From positions 38,257,325-38,321,324 of the forward strand of contig JAYESD010000003.1 in assembly GCA_036927565.1 (NCBI GenBank): a DNA stretch of 64,000 nt, in the 5' to 3' direction. The notes beneath the pieces were generated by a model. It did not search any database. It was not told the DNA's origin and saw only the letters and a program-made list of their open reading frames with translations. This document shows positions 32,909 through 42,993 of this stretch, one piece after another; the stretch's first letter is position 1, and every line of letters begins with the position of its first letter. Origin of the DNA: Tuctoria greenei. Taxonomy: Eukaryota; Streptophyta; Magnoliopsida; Poales; Poaceae. The translations under genes were made by a program, and so were the position numbers.

Positions 32909-34881
32909 GCGTCTCCAAGAAGGGGAGTGAGGCTCCACCCTCGGCCACAGTGGCTGAAGCCGTGAGAGCGGGAGCTTCTGCTCCTGTCCTGGTGCCGCCC
33001 CAAGTGGTGGCTGAAGCTGCGACAGCTCCGGCGCCGGCTGTCGTGATCATGGACCTCGACTCGTCCCCAGAAGTTCCCGTGGTAGCGCCGGACCACGGGA
33101 GTGAAGATGCGCCAGCGGCACATGTCCCGGAGGTTGAAGCCCCGGGTTCTGGTGCTGCGATGATGGAAGCTCCGGCTATTGAGCCGAAGGAAGCAATAAT
33201 CCCGGCCTCTGAGTTGGAGATTGTCGAAGCCCCGGCTGTTGAGCCAGAGGTGATTGAAGCTCCGGCGTGCGCGCCGGAAACTGAGGTAGTTCCGGCAGTT
33301 GGGCCGGCTACCTCCGAAGCACCGGCCACTGAGCCGGTCATTGTTGGAGCTCCGGCCACAGGGCCGGACGATGTTGAAGATCTTCCGGCTTCTGAGCCGG
33401 TTGTTGAAGAGGTGACGGAGCTCGAGCTCCCATCAGAAGAGGTGCCCAGGCCAGAGCCAGCAGCAGCTCCTGCTCCGGAAGCGACGACGTCAGAGGTACC
33501 TGCGGCCGAGCCGGAGTGCCCAAGCGAAGTTGCTGGCCCCCTGTCTGAGGGGGTGAATGAAGACCTGGCGGCAGGGCCTTCCTCGATGGCGACTGAGGTC
33601 ATCCCGGAGGACGGCCATAGTGCCATGGAGACTCAGGGGACCACTCTTGTAGAGTGGGACCCAATTTTTGTATCTGAAGACCCACTGGAACCAGCGGAGG
33701 AGACCCCAGCAGGTCCGGAACCAATCCCGTTGTTGCTGTCCATAGACAACGCATGTTCCAGTCTGCGTCAAGTCCAACTGGCCTTCTTCCACGACAGCAA
33801 GGCTCTTGAAGAGGAGCGCCAAACCCTTAGGCAGTGGCGTAATCGGCTCTACTTCGAGACCAAGCTGGCGCAGTCGAGGCTAGCGGATGACAAGGAGTGG
33901 ATCAAGCGGGAGAAGATCCGCCTGGAGTACTGGGGCAAGTTACTGGATGACAGGGAGAGTATGACTCGTGCCCTCGACGCTCAATCTCGGGAGATCTACG
34001 ATCAGGCCAAAGCTGCCAATAATGCGGCCGATGCACGCCACGAACAGCTCGAGGCCATTAACACTGCACTCATCAAGCGCCGAGAGGCACTTGAAGAGAA
34101 GGAGAAACGGCTCGAAGATGAAGAGCAGAAACTCCTAGAGCTGCGGGATGACGTACTGAGGAGGGAGGAAGAGCTCACTGAGAAGGTGGCTCTGGCTGAC
34201 AAGGGCCTCGAGGAGCGCGCCAAGAAATTGGAAGAGCGCTGCCAAGAGGAAGAGGAGAAGGTCTGGGTGCGAGGGCAGGAACTCTATGAACAAGAGTGTG
34301 CCCTTACTGTCAGAGAGAAGAAAGTGAGGGGTAGAGAGAAGGACCTGGTTGACCGCCGGAACAAGATTCACCTCTGGGAGGAGGAGCTCGGAAAACTCGA
34401 AAGGCATGTTGCTGAGAAGATTCAGCAAAACGCCAAAGAAGTTGAGCGCCTTGCCCGTGAGAATTCTGAACTGGTGGCGTCCAGAAGATCCCTGGAAGAG
34501 TTGAAGGGCTTGAGGGCTGAGGACTCCCTACAGATTTCGGAGTTCTTGAGCAAGGCCAATGATGCACTGACACCGATGGGTTTCAGCCCCGTGCGCCCGG
34601 ATGATCCGGAGCCAGAGCTGGACCTAGCGCTGCAGGCATTGAGCGCAGCACGTGGCAAGCTCTCCAAGGTGGGCGATGTCATCACGGACCAACTGGAGGT
34701 TGAGGGGCAATCCCTGGCGAAGAACATCGCAGAATATGTGCTAACGTGCTACACCAGCCGGAACTCCCAATTTCCTCTCGACCCAGTGCTTGAAGGCCCC
34801 GTCGATGGAGAAGGCGAAGCTACCCGAGCCAGCGTATCAGAGGTTGCCCAGAACGTCGCCCAATTCTTCCATAGGGTCTAG
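32909..34881 (+). CDS. Gypsy antisense ORF, second part: Pro/Glu/Ala repeats and long coiled coil
   Basis: A single open frame, at least 643 codons from ATG 32950 and longer if spliced from the preceding exon. The first 230 residues are low-complexity EAPAxEPE-type repeats, from AGCTCCGG-rich DNA. From about residue 270 to 540 there is a highly charged helix (RREALEEKEKRLEDEEQKLL, EERAKKLEERCQEEEEKV) typical of a long coiled coil. The C-terminal 90 residues look globular (FLSKANDALTPMGFSPVRPD). It has no stop over nearly 2 kb while most neighbours are broken, so its frame has been kept or the insertion is recent. A structural or assembly role is only a guess. Confidence 0.75.
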
Positions 34882-35149
34882 GACCATCTCTATAGTTCTC
34901 ACTTGTATTTTCTCTTCTTCTTCCTCAATTTTGTAATCCCTTGTCTCCAGATGTAATCCCTTGTCTCCAGATAAATGAAATCCCCAAAATTTTTGTTAAT
35001 TTCAATTTTTGTCTTCAACACTCTTATCTTCACTTGGCCCCCTGGTAGATGTACACAATTTGATTGTGAACATGTACCAAAAGGATATTGTGCATAGTTG
35101 AAGACTCTTTTTCTCCGAACTTGTAGAATTTAGGTTCGAAGTATTCGAT

Positions 35150-35425
35150 AGTGAAGACCCCCTGAGGTTGTCGGAGCTTAGAAGCTCCGGCATTGTCTAT
35201 TGCTGGAGCTTAGTAGCTCCGGCAATAGTCTCTATCAACACGTAGAGCATCGATAGTTAATCCCCCGGGGTGTCAGAGCTTAGTAGCTCCGGCAGTGACC
35301 TTTGCCCACACTTAGTTTGTTGGCAGCAGACTTCATTTATGGGGTCTTCTCACCATCTTTTATTCGGCGTCGACGGCTGGCCCCCTTAGGGGAGTCGGAG
35401 CTTAGTTAGCTCCGGCTTTTCTCCA
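35150..35425. repeat. Cluster of GGAGCTTAGTAGCTCCGG hairpins
   Basis: Four perfect or near-perfect short palindromes GGAGCTTAG(T/A)AGCTCC(GG) lie at about 35174, 35205, 35276 and 35398, the third and fourth reading AGAGCTTAGTAGCTCCGG and GGAGCTTAGTTAGCTCCGG. They lie in the gap where the plus-strand ORF and the minus-strand pol converge. The rest of 34882-36145 shows no gene. Confidence 0.8.
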
Positions 35426-36145
35426 TCAACGTAGATTTTATTTTTTCTGCACACTTAAGCCAAGAAAAATAGTAAAATTTGTTTCTTGTCTATAACTTCG
35501 TCGCGGCTTATGACTCTCAAGAAGATTTTAAGTCAAACGCGATTCTAAATACAACCGAATGTGTTGTCTTTTCTTCTAGATCCAACTGTACACGGACCCG
35601 CCTTACTTCGGCCTGCCGGGGTGTAGGTAGAGTGGCATACTTAGGGTGCTTGACCAGGCTAAGTCGATAGCACACTCCAGCCCTAGATTGGCTTGGCGGC
35701 TTTCAGGCGAGTTGGCCATGAACAATATTTGAATCCAAAAGAATTGACAATACAACTCGAATCGTATATAAACCGGTTGAACTAAAATTTCTTAAGAATT
35801 GCACGTCTTTGTTATAAACAAGAAAGAGAAAAATAAAAATGTTGAGCCTATACAAAATAAATGCACGTGGAGTCTATTTCACATGAAAATGTCTTTCATT
35901 ATAGGTCCGGGGTACAGGGGAAACAAGTACACTCTTAGGGTACGGAACCAGGCTAAGGGTGTTTCATTTCTCGTTTGACCCAGGGTAGTTAGCGACACTT
36001 TTAGTCCTGAGACTGTGACAAGTGTTGCATGAACTTTGCGGACCTTTCGGGAAAGGTCCGGCTGCTCTCCTGGAGGAACTACCCGACTCTGTACAATGAC
36101 TCTATAACATACATCTCAAGTTACTCAAGACTCACCTCCGTGGTA

Positions 36146-37240
36146 TTAAGTGTAGAACTTATGGAGGTGCTCGATGTTCCAAGGATTTGGGAGAGGTGTC
36201 CCATCCTCGGTAGCCAAGCGAACGCTTCCGGGACGGGATACTTTAATCACTCGGAAGGGTCCCTCCCATCCGGGGGAGAGTTTGTTTAACCCTTCTATGG
36301 ATTGTATTCTCCGTAGCACCAGATCGCCTTCCTCGAGCTGTCGGTTGTGTACATGCCACTGGTGATAACGACGTAGGGCTTGACGATATCGGGCATTCCG
36401 AACAGCTGCTTGGCACCTTCCCTCCTCAAGGAGGTCTAGGTCTTCACGCCGGAGCTGGTCCTGCACGGCTTCGTCGAAGGTCCGGACCCGGAATGAACCC
36501 AAGGTGATTTCCGGAGGAAGGATTGCTTCAGCTCCGTACACCAGAAAGAAGGGTGTCTCTCCGGTTGACCGGTTTGGAGATGTCCTGTTGGCCCATAGAG
36601 TGGGCGGAAGCTCTTCGATCCATTTGGTTCCATGTTTTTTCAAGTGCTCATAAGTGCGTGTTTTAAGTCCTTTAAGGACTTCAGCATTTGCTCTCTCGGC
36701 TTGGCCATTGATGGCTGGATGAGCTACGGAGGCGTAGCAAACTTGTATTCCGAGGTCTTCGCAATATCCTTGGAATGCGAAGCTTGTGAATTGGGTCCCA
36801 TTATCAGTGATGATTTTGTTTGGGACTCCAAATCTGCATACAATGGACTGCAGAAAGTTGATAGGAGATTGTTTGTTGATTGTCACAACTGGAGTTGCTT
36901 CCGACCACTTGGTGAACTTGTCAATGGCGACGTACAGGAACTTGTAACCTCCGACGGCTCTTGGGAAAGGTCCCAAGATGTCCATCCCCCACACAGCGAA
37001 AGGCCATGTAGGAGGTATCATTTGTAAGGGCTGAGCCGGAGTGTGAATTTGCTTTGCATGAAATTGGCATGCTTTACAGTTTTTCACCAGCTCAGTTGCA
37101 TCCTGGAGTGCTGTAGGCCAGTAGAAGCCATGCCGAAAGGCTTTACCAACCAGCGTGCGGGAAGACGCGTGGTTCCCACACTCGCCTCCATGGATTTCTG
37201 CGAGGAGCTCGCAACCTTCTTCCCTTGTGATGCACCGCAT
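36146..37240 (-). CDS. Gypsy integrase region
   Basis: Open for 364 codons on the minus strand. The HHCC zinc-binding region (HGGECGNH, CKACQFHAKQIH) is followed by the rve core with catalytic Asp in WGMDILGPFP, Asp in ITDNGTQF, and the Glu region AINGQAERAN. The C-terminal chromo-less tail LSPGWEGPFRVIKVSRPG follows. It inserts the cDNA into the host genome after RT in the virus-like particle. It is separated from RT/RNase H by about 450 bp where the frame is broken (37241-37686). Confidence 0.85.
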   Translation of the reverse strand: MRCITREEGCELLAEIHGGECGNHASSRTLVGKAFRHGFYWPTALQDATELVKNCKACQFHAKQIHTPAQPLQMIPPTWPFAVWGMDILGPFPRAVGGYKFLYVAIDKFTKWSEATPVVTINKQSPINFLQSIVCRFGVPNKIITDNGTQFTSFAFQGYCEDLGIQVCYASVAHPAINGQAERANAEVLKGLKTRTYEHLKKHGTKWIEELPPTLWANRTSPNRSTGETPFFLVYGAEAILPPEITLGSFRVRTFDEAVQDQLRREDLDLLEEGRCQAAVRNARYRQALRRYHQWHVHNRQLEEGDLVLRRIQSIEGLNKLSPGWEGPFRVIKVSRPGSVRLATEDGTPLPNPWNIEHLHKFYT

Positions 37241-37686
37241 TAGGATGTCGTTGGCACCGCGCCGGTAGAGATCCCCTCTACCAACGTGTATCTTTTAGCC
37301 AATCTGACTACCCGGTCAGCGGATACATCATCATCAGGAAGGATGTTGTCTTTCAAGTAGTTCTGGATCTCCAAGATCCATGCATCGGAACTAACTTGAG
37401 CATTTGAGTCTTGCGTGCTGGGTTGCTCAGAGCTTCCGGCAGCACCTACGACCCTTGATGGCTGCTATGGTAACAGGGCCATCGGGACCGTCGGCTTTGG
37501 GATGCTGATCTCACCCCCTTCGCTCAGTTCGGTAGGCTGAGCTGTGGGTTTCGACAATCTCCGGACAAAAGTTCCATCAGGAGCTGGAGCTCCGGTTGAC
37601 GCTTTCGTCGAGGGTTCGTCGGCTTCAGCGTTGTGGGCACGCTGAACATGGTGGAGATCTAGGACTTCAAAGTCCTTCTGAAGCCT

Positions 37687-38127
37687 CTAGACTTCTAGGA
37701 GGTAAGCAGCTAGCTGGAGATTATTGCAGGAGCATTCACCCTTCACCTGCTTAATGATGAGCTCTGAATCTCCCTTGACCAGCAATTGCTTGACACCATA
37801 TGACAGTGCCACCTTTAGTCCGTAGATGAGTGCTTCATACTCTGCCATGTTGTTGGTTGCCTTGAAGTCAAGGTGTACTATGTATTTCACCTTCTCCCCA
37901 GTCGGTGCGAGGAGAAGGATTCCAGCTCCGGCCCCCTGCTTCTGCATGGAACCATCGAAGTAGAGGGTCCAGTGAGGCTCGGTGAAAGTTGGAGCTTGAT
38001 GCTCCGTCTTCTGCTCACTGGGGCCCCCAGGGTTTGATGGAGAGGGAGTCCATTCTGCCACAAAATCTGCCAATGCTTGACTCTTGACTGCTTGCCTTGA
38101 AATAAATTCAAGATCAAATTCAGCCAA
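37687..38127 (-). pseudogene. Gypsy archaeal-type RNase H (second RNase H)
   Basis: WTLYFDGSMQKQGAGAGILL and NMAEYEALIYGL carry the Asp and Glu of the active site, followed by VKGDSELIIKQVKG. This second, plant-acquired aRNase H is diagnostic of the Tat lineage. A stop after AAYLLEV ends the frame before integrase, where intact elements read through. Confidence 0.8.
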
Positions 38128-38136
38128 TTCCGCTGC

Positions 38137-38763
38137 CTATTTTGCAATATTCCAAGTTGAATTGGGATTATGCAAAATTGCTCGAAGTGGGTAAGAGGTC
38201 ACCACTGAGACTTTGTGAGCTTGGAAGTAATGGTGAAGCTTCCTGAAGGCAATAAGAACTGCATAGAGCAGCTTATGCACCTCTAGGTATCGAGTCTTGG
38301 CATCATGTAGTACTTCACTAATGAAGTACACTGGGCGCTGAATGGTCCGGACCCTCCCGGAGGGGTCTGGAGCTTCCTCTTCACTGACCTGGATCCTCTC
38401 GGAGGAGCCCGGATTTTCTTCAGGGACCTCTGGGTTCTGGCTCGAGGAACCCGGAGCTTCCTCAGAAATGACCTGGACCCTCCCGACGGGGTCTAGGTTT
38501 CCTGAAGCGACTTCTTGTGGATTCGAATCTGGGAGCTGGGACCCAGACTCGCTTTCAGGAACCTCCGGACCCTCCCGAAGGGGTCTGGATTCCTGAGTAT
38601 GGGGTAGTTCTGGTCTCTCCGCAACCAGAACCATACTGACGAATTCGTCAGTAGCTGAAATATAAAGCAACAAAGGCTCACCAGGGTTCGGAGCTACCAA
38701 ATTGGTAGGGTGGTGAGGAACTGTTTCAGCTCCTGGAATGCCTTTTCTGCTTCTTCGGACCAT
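38137..38763 (-). pseudogene. Gypsy RNase H with an inserted Pro/Glu/Ser repeat
   Basis: The native RNase H begins LLLYISATDEFVSMVLVAER and resumes at QRPVYFISEVLHDAKTRYLE. Between them lie about 100 residues of repeats (PEVPE, EEAPGSS, EEAPDPSGRV), in frame. At this position related elements have a short acidic linker. DNA of the insert is built from GGAGCTTCC/CCGGAC modules like those elsewhere in the element. Confidence 0.8.
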
Positions 38764-39647
38764 TGGAATGGTCCGGACTTCCTCAATAACTTGAAGAAGG
38801 GGAGTGCCCGTTCTGCCAGTCTTGAGATGAACCGGCTAAGGGCTGCTAGACATCCAGTTAATTTTTGGACGTCCTTGATGCAGGTTGGTGGCCGCATGTC
38901 TTCAATGGCCTTAATCTTCGCCGGATTAGCTTCTATGCCCCGGTGACTTACCAGGAAACCAAGAAGTTTTCCAGAGCTAACCCCGAAGACACACTTGTCT
39001 GGGTTTAGCTTTGTGCGGGTGGCCCGCAGCTTGTCGAAGACAGCCTGCAAGGTGTCAAGGAGTGACTCTTTGTTCCTGACCTTGACCACGATGTCATCGA
39101 CGTACACTTCCACTATGTCTCTAATAAGTTCTTCAAAAGTTTTGTACATAGCTCGTACAAAAGTTGAAGCTGCATTCTTGAGACCAAAGGGCATGGCTGT
39201 GTAACAATACAATCCATCTACTGTGATGAATGAAGTATGCTCTTCATCTTCCCTAGACATCCTGATTTGATGATATCCGGAATATGCATCTAGGAAACAC
39301 GGTAATTCACACCCGGAGGTGGAATCCACTATCTGATATATTCTAGGTAGTGGGAATGGATCTTTTGGACATGCCTTATTTAGTGTGGTGTAGTCAATGC
39401 ACATCCGAAGCTTCCCGCCGGCCTTGGGCACAACGACTGGGTTTGCCAGCCATTTTGGATGGAAGACTTCCTGGATGAATCCGGCTTCGAGCAACTTCTT
39501 CACTTCTTGTCGGATGAAGTTCTGTCGCTCTACGGATTGCTTCCGAGGCTTCTGATGTACAGGCCGGGCATCGGGGTAGATCTTCAGATTGTGCTCAATC
39601 ACTTCCCTGGGGATCCCAGGCATTTGTGACGGTTGCCAAGCAAACAC
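38694..39647 (-). CDS. Gypsy reverse transcriptase
   Basis: The 317-codon open frame includes the RT palm and fingers: LEAGFIQEVFHPKWLANPVV, RMCIDYTTLNKACPKD, MPFGLKNAAS and the catalytic YVDDIVVK. Thumb-like LNPDKCVFGV follows. It copies the RNA genome into cDNA in the particle. All visible catalytic residues are present. It overlaps the RNase H frame slightly (38694-38763), showing a frame change there; N-terminal continuity with gag-protease is also broken near 39690. Confidence 0.85.
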   Translation of the reverse strand: MFAWQPSQMPGIPREVIEHNLKIYPDARPVHQKPRKQSVERQNFIRQEVKKLLEAGFIQEVFHPKWLANPVVVPKAGGKLRMCIDYTTLNKACPKDPFPLPRIYQIVDSTSGCELPCFLDAYSGYHQIRMSREDEEHTSFITVDGLYCYTAMPFGLKNAASTFVRAMYKTFEELIRDIVEVYVDDIVVKVRNKESLLDTLQAVFDKLRATRTKLNPDKCVFGVSSGKLLGFLVSHRGIEANPAKIKAIEDMRPPTCIKDVQKLTGCLAALSRFISRLAERALPFFKLLRKSGPFQWSEEAEKAFQELKQFLTTLPIW

Positions 39648-39859
39648 GTCGACGTTAGCCCGGAGGAAAGTGATGAGCGCGAGTTCCTATTTGTCATTCA
39701 ATCCTCCCGATATACGGGTGGTTTGAGCGGCATCGGAACAAATTTGGACGACTTTGACGGGAATGTTGGTGTCGCCGCTTGGCTGCACTTGAGGTGCAGA
39801 AGTCGAGCCTCGTTGACGAATGCTCGGGGGTTTTGGAGCTTGCTCCTGCCTGGAGTCCT

Positions 39860-40330
39860 CCTATTGCGCCGTGGTGAGCGCTTGGAGCTCTTCCAGTGCA
39901 GTTACTCCGGCGGTGCGATCTCCGCGGATCCGAAGAACGCCTACTGGTGTTGGCATCTTCAACACCAGATAGCCATAATGAGCAGCTGCCATGAATTTAT
40001 ACAGGACAGGTCTACCCAAGATGGCATTGAAGGGTAAGGTTATCTGAGCGACGTCGAAGACCAACTTCTCGGTGCGATACTTCTCCCGTGTCCCAAAGGT
40101 AACAGGGAGAGTAATAGCTCCGAGTGGGGTGATGGCCCCCGGACCTACTCCGGAGAAAGGTCGAGAGGGGTGGAGATCCGAAGGTCGGAGCTGAAGCTTA
40201 GTGAAAGCTTAGAAGCTGATGAGGTTAAGCCCCGAACCTCCGTCTACCATGACGTGGTGGAGCTGGATGTTGTTGATGGTAGGAGATACCATCAAGGGTA
40301 ACTGTCCTGCCCCAACCATGCTCCGGGGAC
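39860..40330 (-). pseudogene. Gypsy aspartic protease region
   Basis: HHVMVDGGSGLNLIS holds a D-G-G-S-G in place of the usual D-T/S-G, a form common in Tat elements. A stop follows soon after (about 40209). Downstream AQITLPFNAILGRPVLYKFM (about 40040-39985) is the C-terminal flap and alpha region of the protease. It processes Gag-Pol. Confidence 0.7.
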
Positions 40331-42105
40331 AATCCGAAGCATCAAAAGTGATGGATGTGTCCATCCACTTTCGGTGAGGTTCCGGCCTGACTGTAGGAGC
40401 TACAGCGGCCATATCCCGACGCATAGTCTTGATGACGCGACGGGAGGTGATATCCCATGATCCACCAAAAATGGTGTTCATGGTCTTCCGATGCTCGTTG
40501 TCAGAGACATCAGAATCATCGTCGACAGAGGTGTAGATGGTCTTTAGGACCTTTTTGGGATCCTGGAACCCTAACTCCTCTTCAGCCGAAGCTTCGTCAA
40601 CTTTTTGCTTTCCTTCCCTCTGTTGGAAAGGAGATTCTTCCCGGCGCTTGTTGTAGCGCTCGGCAAGGTTTTGGACCTCCCGGCAGTCTTCCAAACTGTG
40701 GCTGCCCGTTTTGTGAATGGGACACCACACTTTGGGTTTGCCACCATCTTCAGAAGACGGTCGAGGTCGCTTCTCGGGGCGTGGCCCCCGGCCACCCGGA
40801 GCTGCAGCAGCCGCAATGTTGGATGTACCGGCCGACGGCTTCTTCTTGCCTTTGGTCTTCTTTTTCTTCTTGCCACCCCCGAAGGTAGCGGATTCTTCTT
40901 TGGAGGATTTCTTATGACCCTCCGAGGTTGGTTTGGAGTGCATCTCACGGCCCTCCGCAGCTCGAGCACATTTGTCAGCCAAGCTGAAGAGTTCCGTGAC
41001 ACTGGTGATCTCCTTGATCGCCAGTTTCTCCAACATCTTCTTGTCCCGTATGCCCTGTCTGAATGCCACAATGACAGAGGTGCTAGAGATAGAAGGGATA
41101 GTGTTTCGTACCTGAGAGGACCTCTGGATGAATGACCGCAAGGATTCTCCCCCTTTTTGCACGACCGCAAAAAGGTCCAGTTCAGTGCCTGGTCGGGTGT
41201 ATGAACTCCCGAAGTTGGCAGTGAACTGATGGCACAACTCCTCCTAACTGTTGATAGAGTTGGGTGGAAGGCTCATAAACCAGGACCTGGCAGTCCCAGT
41301 TAAGGCCACTGGAAAGTAATTGGCCATCACGGCCTCGTTTCCTCCAGCTGCCAAGATTGCAGTGGAGTATATCTGAAGAAATTCGGCGGGATTGAAAGTC
41401 CCGTCGAATTTTTCCGGCAGGTGAGGCCGAAACTTCTGTGGCCATCTAACCATGCGCAGATGCATGGCCAAGGCTGAACAGCCTCCTCCTACTCATTCAG
41501 GAGTAGAAAGGTCCTGAGCTTCCCGTCTTTCACGGGCACGCTCAATATGGACTCGGCCGTCCTGCTGGCGGTATCGGCGATCAAGCTCCGCTCGGAGGTC
41601 GTGAGTCGAAAGCCTGGATACCGTGTGAGTGCGTCGTGCCCCAGAGGGCAATGACTTCACTTGTTGTGACGCAGCACGTCTCCTGCTATTGGAGACGTGC
41701 GGACCAAGTCTTCCAGATAAAGTCCGCTGCTGCGACGGGGCTCTTCCTGAAGGAGGAGGACCCTGGTTGCTGAGGCGTTCGGCTGCTGCTGCAACCAAAT
41801 GCTCCACATCGGCCCTCCACTGCTCCAGTGCATCCCGGGATCCATCCGGAGGTGGTGGGCGTTGGAGAAGAGCACGCGCTGCATGAAGCACGTGTCCCGG
41901 GTTGTCATGATTTGCCGACGCAGTGATTGACGCCAGCGCACCATCACGCTGTCCAGCACAATTTGCTGGAAAAGACGGTGGTGGTGGGAGTGTGACTCAT
42001 GCTGGTGCTGAGGCTCCTGTTGGTGGCTGCCTATTGGAGGGATTGCCTCCAACAGCCTGAATAGCAGGTTGACCGTTGGATGATCCAGCAGCTGAGTTCA
42101 CCATT
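40209..42105 (-). pseudogene. Gypsy gag
   Basis: ATG at about 42105 on the minus strand gives a Gln/Pro/Ala-rich head with a stop near 41998. The head continues 41891-41493 (Arg-rich, AELDRRYRQQDGRVH). The retrotrans_gag core is FDGTFNPAEFLQIYSTAI, TGTARSWFMSLPPNSI (about 41400-41250), with a stop at about 41245. It continues QFTANFGSSYTRPG to a Lys-rich linker (GGGKKKKKTKGKKK) and a Cys/His knuckle CPIHKTGSHSLEDC (about 40735-40690), which has the Tat-type spacing. It forms the particle shell. Confidence 0.8.
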
Positions 42106-42120
42106 CTCGAAATCTCAGGC

Positions 42121-42141
42121 GCCCCTACCTGGCGCGCCAAC
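42121..42141 (-). other. Primer-binding site of the Gypsy element
   Basis: On the minus strand, directly after the 5' LTR, the sequence reads TTGGCGCGCCAGGTAGGGGC. It has the TGG start expected for pairing with a tRNA CCA end. I do not assign the tRNA. Confidence 0.7.
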
Positions 42142-42993
42142 TGTCGGCGATTTGGAACCGGCAGATCTCCCTACACTGCTAAAGTGATAGGGGAGTTTGA
42201 TGTTCGGTATGGGCGCGCGGAGATTCAAGAAGGTGAGTAGGAATTGACACAGGGGACACAAGAGCTTACGTGGTTCGGGCCGCCTGAGCGTAATACCCTA
42301 CTCCACGGATGTGTTGCTGTTGTATTAGCTGTATGAGCTTGTGTTTAGCGTCAATGGCGTGTGTGTCTCTCTAGCCTATTGAACGTGTCTTCGGCCTGTC
42401 CTTTTATAGTACAAGGGCGGGCCGTTACAAGTTAGCCTGGCCCGACATGTGGCCCCGACGGTTACTAGTATTGACACTTATTTAACGCATTTAATTGCTC
42501 TTAATGACCCTGTAACGGGCTTTGACAGCACCGTTATTAGTGTTAAGATTGTCCGTTTAAGTGTCATTAATATGGTATTAATGACACTTAATCGGTCTTG
42601 AAGTCCTTGATTCCCCTTTGAAGATCTGGAGCCGTTGTGGGGTCTTCCGGAGGTTAGAGGTTGAGGATCCAACGTTTGGACACGTGGCAGCTCCGAAGCA
42701 TACTGTGGAAACAGGTAGCTCCGGGTCTACCCGACACGTGTCAGGTCCGGAGCTTCTCTCGGTCTGGGGCTAAATCCGGAGGTGCCATTTCGGTACATGG
42801 CCCGGAGCTTCCCCCTTGTGGGCGATAGCTCCGGTTTGGTAGTACACGTGGCGACCCAGGGATTAACCATGTTGGAGAAGCGGGTCCGGTTATGTCTGAC
42901 ATGTGGGCCTTCGAGGGTCTTTAAACCAAGTAGAAGATTTTCCTTTGAGATCTTTATAACCTCAAGGGGTGTACGGTTTCCAGGGTACCGACA
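42142..42993 (-). repeat. 5' LTR of the Gypsy element (minus-strand sense)
   Basis: 852-bp direct repeat of 30007-30860, with a low level of substitutions by eye. Confidence 0.95.

Larger units (their letters stand above)
30007..42993 (-). mobile_element. Ty3/gypsy retrotransposon, Tat lineage, with antisense ORF
   Basis: LTRs at 30007-30860 and 42142-42993 run from TGTCGG to CCGACA, flanked by a perfect TSD CCGTA (30002-30006 / 42994-42998). Gag-pol lies on the minus strand in the order gag, protease, RT, RNase H, a second RNase H, integrase. The plus strand carries an extra ORF between the integrase end and the left LTR. Antisense extra ORFs at this place are a known trait of Tat/Retand-type elements in grasses. 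Length is 12,987 bp, typical for complete members. Confidence 0.95.

Noticed and set aside
32009..33626. Minus-strand ORFs of 288 and 360 codons opposite the Gypsy antisense ORF
   Set aside because: Shadow frames of the repeat-rich plus-strand coding sequence; Gly/Ala/Ser-rich without domain.
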